DNA of 64,000 nucleotides from Bolinopsis microptera (taxonomy: Eukaryota; Ctenophora; Tentaculata; Lobata; Bolinopsidae): positions 7,187,246 to 7,251,245 of the forward strand of contig NC_087081.1 in the NCBI RefSeq assembly GCF_026151205.1, written 5' to 3'. Made by a program: the position numbers and the translations under genes. The notes under the pieces are model-generated. The model was not told the DNA's origin. It worked only from the letters and a program-made list of their open reading frames with translations, and made no database searches. Positions 55,760 to 64,000 of this stretch are shown piece after piece; position 1 is the first letter of the stretch; every line of letters begins with the position of its first letter.

Positions 55760-58700
55760 CATTTACAGCTAAAAAATGGTAGTTATCCGAAGTAGTAAAA
55801 ATAGCTGTAAGGCCTGTGCAAAGCGCCTAGTCTCACACAAGGTAAGCATCACTTGTAGTATTTGTTATACGACATATCACCCAAAATGTGCTCACCTAAC
55901 ACCTAGCGACATAACTGAACTTACTGGAGAATGGTCTTGCTACAGCTGCATTTCAGAAATTCTTCCAGTGGGTGCCGTCATGCCTCTATCACCATCACGT
56001 CCTATACAAATCCAAGTCTCCAATAAACGAGAAAAATGTCACACTTGCACAAAAATTGGGAATATAAGTCAAATGATGCTACTGTGACAACCTATCCCAC
56101 ACAAGATGTTCTGCTGGCTCAACAGGCTGCAAAGAATGCTTGAGAAAAATTTTCCCAGCATACGATGTCTCCATTAGACAGCTTCACATGATAAATTTCA
56201 GTAACACTATTAGGTTTAACCCCTTTAATCGCGACCACCTATCAAATCAAATAGGTGATCATGATGATACTGATGCTGATTTGAATCCATGGGAAACAAC
56301 GTCTAGTCTTCTAAATAACTGCAAATATTATACCGCGAACGCGATCAAAAATACGAAGGAGTATGAATTAAAAGTTTTCTCGCTAAACGTTAGGTCACTT
56401 AATGGGAAAATTGAAGAATTTCGGGAGAATATAGATCAATACACAAAATACGACGTTCTCTGCTTCAATGAAACAAATTGTAACACGGAATGTTTGCCTT
56501 TTCAGGGAGAGGAGCTCGAACTAGACGGTTTCTATCCACCGTATGTTCAGACTCCCGCTAGAGCGTCAAATCGTGGTGGAGGATTAGTCATATATGTTAA
56601 CAAAAAACTATGTGAATTATCTGACATAAACGTTAAGAGCGCTCTATGTTGCCACGATAATCCTAAGATAGGAGAATTCTTGGTTGCAGAACTTACCTTG
56701 AAAGGGCACAAAAACGCGTTAATCTGTAATATATATCGCTCTCCAAGTGGGGACTTGAATGGTTTCCTTGAACAATTGAAAATTTTCCTCCGTAACTTAG
56801 CAAGACATCGAAACAAAAATATCATACTGGCTTGTGATACTAACATAGACCTACTAGATTACGGGAGAATAGACTCTGTTACTAAGTATGTGGACACTTT
56901 AGCAGAGCACGGATTCGCTCCTGTGATATCAAGACCAACTAGAGTCACAGATCACAGTGCGACTATCATTGACCATATTTTCGTCAATAATTGCCACGCT
57001 GTTACAAAATCGGGAGTAATTTCTGAATCAATCTCTGACCACTTGGCAACTTTTGTCACAATTATGGTTGATCAGAATAGGCTCAGTTGTAAACTTCAAG
57101 AAGATACAACAGAAACATCTTCTCGAGTAATAAACGATGACAGCATCAAAAAGTTCGAGAACGACATTTCTGCCGTAGACTGGAACTTGGTTAATAACTA
57201 TGATTCTGCAGATGAAAAATTTGAGGCTTTCGAGAAAAAATATAGTGAACTATACGACCGAAATTTCCCAATGAAGGCAAAAAAGAGTAAACCAGGCCGC
57301 CGTAAAAACACAAAGCCGTGGATCCAAGAATGGTTACGGTGCGCATGTGATCGCAAAAATAAATTTTATGAAGATTTTGTCACAAACCCGACCACTGAAA
57401 ATGATATTAGGTACAAGAAAATGAAAAAATTTGTGAATAAACACGTGGATAAGGCCAAAAACAAATATTACAACGCATACTTTACAAAATATTCTAGCGA
57501 CAGCAGAAAACAATGGCAAATGGTTAATAACTTGTTAAACAGAAAGAAAAAAGGCAAAATCAAGATAAACAAAATTAACTATAATGGGAGCGAGATAACA
57601 GATTCTCAGCAAATTGCGAATAGCTTCAATGACTATTTCTGCAATATAGCTGAGACTCTTAAGAGAGAAAATGGTCTCGTATGCTCCGAGGGCCGGACTA
57701 TCGTAACAGAAACTCAAGATAGCAAATGCCAGCGGAGCATGAATCTCGAAGACTCGTCCGCATCAGAAATAATTGAAATAGTTAAGGGTCTGAAGATTAA
57801 GTCGACTTCTGATATGAGTATACTTCCCCTGAAAAAAGTGAGCAATATACTTGCGCCAGTGCTTAGCTGCCTAGTCTCTGCTTCTCTACAGCAGGGGAAG
57901 TTTCCACATAAATTGAAAATCGCGAAAGTAATTCTACTTCACAAAGGTGGGTCACGTGCTGAAGTTTCAAACTATCGACCTATCTCACTACTTTCGTGTT
58001 TCTCAAAAATCTTTGAAAAAATTATGCAAGCGCGACTATTAGATCACTTAAAGACAGAGAAAATCCTATTTGACTCTCAATACGGATTTCGAGCTGGGCA
58101 TAGCTGTGAACATGCTTTACTAGAAGCCCAAAACCATATCCACAGGGCACTAGAAAAAAAAGCAGGTCACAGCACTGCTTCTATTGGACTACAGCAAGGC
58201 GTTCGACATGGTTGACAGCAGTATTCTTCTGAGAAAACTTGAGCACTATGGAGTTCGGGGATTGGCTTTATCTTGGTTTCACTCATATCTTACCGATAGA
58301 GAGCAATACGTGAGCGTCAACAACTGCAAGTCCTCTCACCTCAAACTTAACTACGGAGTACCACAGGGCTCCATTCTCGGACCAATTCTGTTCATAATTT
58401 ACATCAACGACCTTCCTCAGATTAGTAATTTAGCTAAACATATTTATTTCGCTGACGACGCAAACCTAATAATAAGTACAGATACATTTGAACAACTTAA
58501 TGCAATGGTGAATGAGATTCTGACTTTGATAATTGATTGGGCTACTAATAACGGGCTTAAATTGAATGCTAGCAAAACTAAATATTATATGATCTTTACA
58601 AATAAGAAAACTGAGGATATAGAAATTTACATGGGAGGTGAACGATTAAAGCAAAGTGATCACGAAAGGTTTCTTGGCGTGATCATTGATACCAAGCTAA

Positions 58701-59755
58701 ATTGGGCCCACCACATTAGACATTTAGCCACTAAAGTCTCTAGAAATGCGGGCATACTCTACAAACTCAAAGGCTCTGTACCTAACAAAGCACTCAAGTT
58801 GATATACAACAGCTTTGTTCAGTCTCACTTGTACTACTGCTGCACAGTTTGGGGAACAAGATCGCTAAACTCCGTTAAAAGAGTCTTCTCGGCCCAGAAA
58901 AAGGGCATTCGCGCTGCAGATAACCAATACCACCGCTATTTTTATGACAAAGATCTGAACAGTACACCTTCACACACAAAGGAAACTTTCAATAAACTAG
59001 AAGTATTAGCTTTACCGAACGTGATAGCTAAATGTATATTATGCTTAATGCACAAAGTTTATTCTAACACTGCACCACCAAATATTTGCAGTACCATTTA
59101 ACCGTTTATGTAATTCAGACAAGAGCATTTCTTACATTGGGCTTAAGTTATATAACAAAACAGTCAACATTATTAACAAGGACATAAAATATGTCACGAC
59201 TTGCCTACAAGACAAATTCCTAAATTCATTCAAGTCTACAGTCAGCAAGCATGTGCTTACTGCACAAGCACTCAACCCGGATGACAAGGACTGGAACAAC
59301 TCAAATTTCGTACTTTTAGAAATTTAAATAATTTGGTACAACATACGTTGATAATAACGAGCAACAAAACTTTAACCTCATAACGAAATATGACTATCTT
59401 CGAGCATTTTCTACAATGCTATCGCTACCGCGCAATTTCACTGTCATTTACAAAACAAAAATATCACCGCGCATTCTTCAGACCCTGTGTCGCTGTTCTA
59501 AATTTATGTCAAGAGATAAGAGTTATTTAGAAATTCTTAATAGTATTACTATTCAAATTTGCTAATAGCGTAATCATTTTTTTATTTTTTTATTTTTTTT
59601 ATTTATTTTTTTTTCATATTTTATACATTATTCATATTTTATACATTGTGTGCATATATTTATATTTGATTGTAATTAAAGATTTTAAGGCGTTAGTGCC
59701 GAGTAATGCCTCTGGGTAGTGCTCCTCAATCAAAAAATCAATCATATGTCATTGC
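55760..59755 (+). mobile_element. CR1/L2-like non-LTR retrotransposon (LINE), near full-length ORF2, inactivated
   Basis: Plus-strand element: coding part 55776-59327, then an untranslated region with T-rich sequence and ATTTT repeats (59577-59645) and an end at GCTCCTCAATCAAAAAATCA near 59755. The PHD-endonuclease-reverse transcriptase order is that of ORF2 in CR1/L2/Rex-type elements. An ORF1 is not attached; the SGNH fragment at 46.6 kb is a candidate for it, separated by the LTR retrotransposon. Three frame changes make the copy inactive unless they are sequencing errors. Confidence 0.75.
55776..59327 (+). pseudogene. LINE ORF2: PHD, endonuclease, reverse transcriptase, three frameshifts
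   Basis: Frame one (55776-56087) has a PHD finger: CKACAKRLV, CSICYTTYHPKCAHL and WSCYSC. A second zinc module (CHTCTK, then CDNLSHTRC and GCKEC) is split by a frame change near 56078. Frame two (to 58215) carries an apurinic-like endonuclease: SLNVRSLNGK, FNETNC, IYRSPSGD, ACDTNIDLLDYG, DHIFVN and SDHLATF, then the start of the reverse transcriptase (NYRPISLLSCFSKIFEK, QYGFRAGHSCEHAL). A shift near 58175 moves to frame three (VPQGSILGPILFIIYINDLP, then the catalytic FADDANL). A third shift near 59090 leads to a C-terminal part ending FVLLEI at 59327. The enzyme nicks DNA and copies the element RNA at the nick. Confidence 0.85.
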
Positions 59756-60186
59756 CGGCCGCCTTTTTTCGTTGACCGATGCTAAGTCAGGGTGAGGTAT
59801 TTTGATTCAACAACTTTTTTCTAGGATTATATTGTCAAAATGCCGCCCCAAAGGTAGCAGAGTCGGTCGTTGCGCTACTGTATTCTCGGACCCTTGTCAT
59901 AGCATTTATACTAGTAGCATTACAAAATAAAGCTACCTCGTGAGCCTTTTGCTGTGTGGGGTTTATATTTATCTGCCTAAATATCTGTCTATATTTATCC
60001 GCAAAAACCACCTTAACTAATATCGTTCTAATGTACAGAAGTTTGGTTGGAGGACCACAACGACGGAAAACGCTTACGAAACTAAAACCAGGATAGGGAA
60101 CTGGAACGAAAGGTGTTTTGGTATTGATGAGATACAAAAGAAACATCAACCTAAATCTCAGGTTCAAATTGTACTTCTAGTTATTG
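59756..60186. other. Short stretch between LINE and Tc1-like element
   Basis: No coding exon or repeat recognised. CGGCCGCC at 59757-59763 is an isolated GC patch. Confidence 0.35.
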
Positions 60187-61249
60187 TACAGTGGGGTGCC
60201 ATATGTTTTTGTCATATCTGATAATATGACAATACAAACAGTGTTAAACTTACAATTTTCATTGAACCATAACTCCGCTTCCGTACCACCGATTTACAAA
60301 ATTCAAAAATGTTTCTCAGTTGATTTAAATAAATACTGTCGGAGTTGTCAATGATCAATCTGCGGCAGTATCTAGATAGCCCGACCCCTGTCCGCGGACA
60401 ACTGTCCACGAACAACTGTCCACGAACACCTGTCTACCAGATCATATTATAACTGCATAATAACAGTATCCCCTGAATCAAGCAACAGGTGTATGTGAAT
60501 AGTTGATTGGTTACCAGATCATATGACCGCAAATGTTATGAAATTTAATGGTATGTATGGTATCTTGGATGCAATTAGTTACGACTACAGACTAGCATAA
60601 TTAATTGTAGCGTAGTAAATTACTGGATCAAACTATTGATTACGATTCAAATGTGGTCTCTCAGATATAATTAGTTACGAATAATATTGATTGTAGCGTA
60701 GTATATTGCTCAATGAAATAAATGATTACGATTTAAATGTGGTATATAAGTCGTTCGTTTTTGGTGAAGTATATTATCAGTTGCCATCATCAACAACAAC
60801 AACAACTATTCCAATTCCTGACATGGTACTCTTCTGTCTAATGGACGAAATTAATGGACCCACGGCCTCCCTAGAGAATGATTCAGGGGATACTGTTATT
60901 ATGCAGTAATATGATCTGGTAGACAGGTGTTCGTGGACAGTTGTTCGCGGACAGTTGTCCGCGGACAGTGGTCGGGCTATCTAGATACTGCCCAATCTGC
61001 AGCCAGAGATATCATAAGTTTGCTATGCGAAGTTGAATATTGTGAACACCCTGTTACTCAGGTTTTAGTGGTGTCAGAGATGTTATATCGCCACAATATT
61101 TACTATAGATACGCCAAAGGGCCTGGGCCTTGTACTAGACAAATTCTCCAGACTCGCTATTACACTCACTGCTAACAATATCACATGACGTGCACGCTAA
61201 CTCGAGCGCTAAAATGTGCGAAAACATATGGCACCCCTCTAGCTCTGTA
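60187..61249. mobile_element. Tc1/mariner-like MITE, copy 2, carrying a nested transposon
   Basis: TA then CAGTGGGGTGCCATATGTTT at the left (60189 on); the right end on the other strand reads CAG, a 7-base interruption, then GGGGTGCCATATGTTTTCG, followed outward by TA (61248-61249). Outside the nested insertion the body matches copy 1 at 30756-31431 in reverse orientation almost throughout, including CCATAACTCCGCTTCC and GGCCCAGGCCCTTTGGCGTA. Confidence 0.85.
60356..61000. mobile_element. Nested 629-bp transposon with 8-bp target duplication
   Basis: GGCAGTATCTAGATAGCCC at 60364 is repeated inverted at the right end (to 60992), and the inverted arms continue for about 120 bases through CTGTCCGCGGACAACTGTCC and CAGTATCCCCTGAATCA. 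The direct repeat CAATCTGC stands on both sides (60356-60363 and 60993-61000). The uninterrupted site is seen in copy 1 of the host element near 31018. Eight-base duplication suggests the hAT superfamily. It has no transposase. Confidence 0.9.
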
Positions 61250-61452
61250 CTATTGTAGATCTTCGTTATCTTATGGAATCAAGATATTCTATTCGTGAAA
61301 AGTTACAATAATGCAACCGTTCCGTACTTCATAAAACATCATGTTTTCAGTACGGGCACTACTTTGAATCAACTCAGAAAGTTATGACCTCTGCAGTAAA
61401 GGCTCCCGACTATCCTGACTCAATTAAGTATCTTTTAAGTAAGTATCACGGA

Positions 61453-61480
61453 GGGGGGGGGGGGGGGGGGGGGGGGTGCG
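61453..61480. repeat. G homopolymer run
   Basis: More than 20 consecutive G followed by TGCGGTGGGGGCAAG. It could be the end of another G-run element; the nearest C run is at 63726, but the flanks give only a weak inverted match. Confidence 0.6.
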
Positions 61481-62116
61481 GTGGGGGCAAGTTTGATTTG
61501 TCACGCATGACTGGTTACACAAACTTTAACTGAATGCTTAAACCCTAATTATTGAATATTTATTCGTGTTGCAAAATTTCCTTAATGAATTATTGAACAG
61601 GGAATCTAAAAAATGGAGATGTAAGAAATGTAAGAAAATAGGGGGAAATCTTTGTCGTGCACAGTGGCAAAACACAGAATCGCATACAAATTACGTAGCG
61701 CGCAACGCAAATATTGTAACTAAAAGTTTTATTTTACGCACTTACTTTGACATAAAGGTATCATATTAACAACAAGGTATGCATTTCGGGCTGCGATTTA
61801 CTTTTAATTTTTCATCATTTTCAAACATTCAAATTCCATAAAGTTATAAAAATTTACTCCACATCTTTTTGAAAACCCTCGTCCGCCTCATTTCGAATCC
61901 TAATTCCTAGTCCAGTAGAACTTGCTCACTGCACAGGTATTATACTCGACAGTGCCTCCGAATTCTAGTGTCAGTGTGACCGTTGTTATGCCAACCAATT
62001 CTAATTAAGATATTGCATTACCTGAGAGCAAAGTGTGCTGCTATGTTGGATTTATCATATAACAGTATTTTATGCACAGCATGGTATTATTTTATCAATA
62101 TCATTGTGCACTGCAG
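61481..62116. other. No supported feature
   Basis: A lysine/cysteine-rich frame at 61566-61769 (WRCKKCKK) is open but has no convincing splice or domain support. The rest precedes the exon at 62117. Confidence 0.3.
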
Positions 62117-62225
62117 GGAAGGAAGCAACAGCGTTTCCATGTCACCAGCCAGAGTTGTGTAGTGATTACACAAACCAGCTGCTTAGTGACATGTACAAAA
62201 CCAACACTTCAAGCAACTACTGCAA
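62117..62225 (+). CDS. Internal exon of an unknown cysteine-containing protein
   Basis: Acceptor GTGCACTGCAG and a strong donor GTAAGT delimit 109 bases: 2 nt, 35 codons and 2 nt. The residues include PCHQPELCSDY and SSNYC with a glycosylation sequon NTS, suggesting an extracellular segment with three cysteines. No in-phase neighbours were found on either side within the window, so the gene cannot be named. Confidence 0.45.
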
Positions 62226-63390
62226 GTAAGTCCCATTATTTCTAATACTTACTTCACAGACAAATTTCAAGTTTATAATTATATAAAATTAAAATCGATC
62301 AGTATATTGCTGCGACAAACTTCTTCGGGAAAAATAGATAATAACAAAATGAAAAAGTTTTAATGCAGTGACCTTGTACTAGGCACGCTATCTCGACCCC
62401 AGCTGAAGCTAAAGAAGAAGGAGAACAGTCCTAATTACCAGATTTGTATTCCTCCCAAGTACCAACCCTGGCCTCACACCTTTCATACGTTTTTAAATGA
62501 CTGATAGCGTGTTGCCAGTTTTTGAATTTTCATAAAACTGGCAGACACAAGAACTTAGATTTTACTATCCATGCCAGTCAATCACAAATTGTTTTGTGAT
62601 AGATCAGTGACTTGTAATAAGTCGAGTCGAGCTTCTATTTTATTTATCAAAGTTTACCGATTTTACAGCGTTATTAAATGTTAATAGTGTACATTTGGAA
62701 AAGGTTTTAAATACAATGAAATCTACTTTTAATCACGCATCTTCTTTGTTACACCCCAATAACAATGTAAATTTTTAAAAATATCAAAGTTGCTGGTTAT
62801 CATGGTACAGTAAAACGGTAGTTTTTGTTTAAAAGTTGGTGTCGAAACAATTGAATTGTTTTACAGCACAGTGGAGTTCACTAAACATTGTTCAATAAAA
62901 ATAACAGTTTTGATATTCTTTATTCACTAAGTCTTGCATGTTGGAAGTGTGTGGCCACTGCTAACTAAATTGAGTCACAATTCATATGTAAAGCACATGC
63001 ACATGGGCTTAGAAGTTTGTTCCGCTTCACCTGGAAATAGTATGACTCCTCCGTTTCAGTAACACGGTAGAGGTTAATCACTGCGGATTTCTCAGCTTAG
63101 TACAAATTACGATGCACCGACCGGTCGTCGATGTCTCAAGTCCGTAGGATTTGAAAAGCCACGATTGCCATTCGATGTTGTCTCCTTCCAGTTCCAACCC
63201 AAAGTTTAAACCTTTTCCATCCTGTAGTAGGTACAGAGAGGCCGCATAGTTCGGGACTCGAGTAATGAATAATGCTTTGACAATTAATGTCCATGCTATG
63301 TAGGGACTCCCTTGAAGTCATTCCCGATCTCATTTTTAAATCCCTGAAAACTTGCCGGTTGCCCTGTACAGGGGCTACATCATGTCTTCA
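62226..63390. other. AT-rich stretch, nothing recognised
   Basis: Downstream of the exon at 62225. A pyrimidine-AG site at 62402 has no open frame in the needed phase behind it. Probably intron and intergenic DNA. Confidence 0.35.
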
Positions 63391-63540
63391 ACCCAGGGGG
63401 GGCAAGGGGGCGAAGCCCCTTGCGGGGTCCAGGGGCGGAGGGGTAGGGGGCGAAGCCCCCCCAATAGCAGGGGTCTGGGGGCGCAGCCCCCAGTGGGGTC
63501 AAGGGGCGGAGGGGGGCGAAATCCCCCCGGAAAATTTTAA
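63391..63540. repeat. GC-rich hairpin cluster
   Basis: Several short palindromes follow each other: GGGGCGAAGCCCC (63408), GGGGGCGAAGCCCCCC (63448) and GGGGGCGCAGCCCCC (63477), with GGGGTCCAGGGGCGGAGGGG-type spacers. The composition (well over 65 percent GC) stands out from the AT-rich surroundings. Open frames across it on both strands are by-products. Confidence 0.8.
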
Positions 63541-63725
63541 AGGAAATTAGACAATTTTGACGCATTTTCCAGTACTTGAGGGACACGAATTTATGTTAGC
63601 AGCAACTAAAAGAAAAAGCAAATTAATGTAAGTAGTCCGAATTTAAGCTTGACAGTACATACTTCACAATCTCTTTTAACTACACATTAGTACTACACTG
63701 TTGTAGAATAAATTTTCATGTTTTG

Positions 63726-63753
<28 letters not shown>
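63726..63753. repeat. C homopolymer run
   Basis: About 28 consecutive C following GTTTTG and followed by GGTGATGTTGCC. Possibly a transposon end, as are other G/C runs in the window, but not demonstrable here. Confidence 0.6.
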
Positions 63754-63758
<5 letters not shown>

Positions 63759-64000
63759 TGTTGCCCATGCTGTAGGGTTATGTCTAGCGACACAAATTGC
63801 GTACCTAAACGATTTTGGTTAAGAATGATCTAACAAACAACCCTGTGTTGTCAGAAATCGTATACATCGAAGTGCACACTCCACTATTCCCTGCTACTAG
63901 AGTAGTACTATCATGTCATATGTCGAAATGATACGTTATTAATGATATTTCAGTGGGCGAAACTTTTACAATTCTGAGAATAAACTGCGGGCGACAGTCT

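Larger units (their letters stand above)
47378..55760 (-). mobile_element. Ty3-type LTR retrotransposon, internal region intact
   Basis: The minus strand carries gag (54159-55523), then pol (49252-54135 and open further upstream), then about 1.2 kb of untranslated DNA with a 39-base tandem repeat, then a candidate LTR. The domain order protease, reverse transcriptase, RNase H, integrase is that of Ty3/Gypsy (Metaviridae), not Ty1/Copia. Both frames are free of stops, so the copy is young or under selection. No envelope frame was seen. The upstream border is undefined: only about 240 bases separate gag from the LINE. Confidence 0.8.

Noticed and set aside
47378..55760. Treating the LTR element as an endogenous retrovirus with an envelope gene
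   Set aside because: No envelope-like frame with signal peptide and membrane segment exists between pol and the candidate LTR.
60706..60909. 67-codon frame inside the nested transposon
   Set aside because: Lies in the element's noncoding core and includes a threonine microsatellite; too short for a transposase.

Overview
This 64-kb window is nuclear DNA of an animal. It is AT-rich, with spliced genes (GT..AG introns from about 50 bases to several kb), tyrosine-motif signalling proteins, rhodopsin-type receptors, animal-type retroelements and many small non-autonomous DNA transposons. No bacterial operon structure, rRNA, intact tRNA gene or CRISPR array is visible. The lineage is not fixed by the sequence; the gene set would suit an early-branching or other invertebrate genome.

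Left part (1-36 kb), genic. A minus-strand gene (1-1,363, leaving the window on the left) encodes a small single-pass membrane protein with a six-cysteine ectodomain like the Shisa/STMC6 adaptors. A short plus-strand gene (2,076-3,566) diverges from it. From 10.7 to at least 21.8 kb a minus-strand gene of at least eleven exons encodes a docking protein full of YDxP, YxN and YxxM motifs and proline-rich stretches, as in IRS/Gab/DOS/Cas-type scaffolds; nearly all exon joins were checked for reading phase. A lone receptor first exon lies inside one of its introns on the other strand (16,173-16,329). A three-exon seven-transmembrane receptor gene (31,937-33,844) and one more minus-strand exon (34,882-35,064) follow.

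Repeats among the genes. An approximately 171-base satellite occurs as two arrays in opposite orientation (4.7-6.5 and 7.5-8.3 kb). Several DNA-transposon derivatives can be delimited by terminal inverted repeats and target duplications: two nested G-run elements at 8.6-9.7 kb, a 1.37-kb near-perfect palindrome flanked by TTAA at 25.7-27.1 kb, a TA-flanked Tc1/mariner-like element in two copies (30.8-31.4 and 60.2-61.2 kb), a foldback repeat at 35.3-36.3 kb and a 2.5-kb element with a pyrimidine-rich core at 37.7-40.2 kb. The palindromic octamer TCACGTGA, often with TGACGTCA, recurs in introns near splice sites and inside exons.

Right part (40-64 kb), mobile and repetitive. There is diverged tandem DNA at 40.8-43.4 kb, including a tRNA-headed SINE candidate, then telomere-like minisatellites at 45.1-45.7 kb and an SGNH/GDSL-hydrolase fragment at 46.6-47.1 kb. 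A Ty3-type LTR retrotransposon with intact gag and pol lies on the minus strand (about 47.4-55.6 kb). A PHD-endonuclease-reverse transcriptase LINE broken by frameshifts lies on the plus strand (55.8-59.75 kb). The second Tc1-like copy carries another transposon nested in it with an 8-base target duplication. A cysteine-bearing exon of an unknown gene is at 62.1 kb, and a GC-rich hairpin cluster is at 63.4-63.5 kb.
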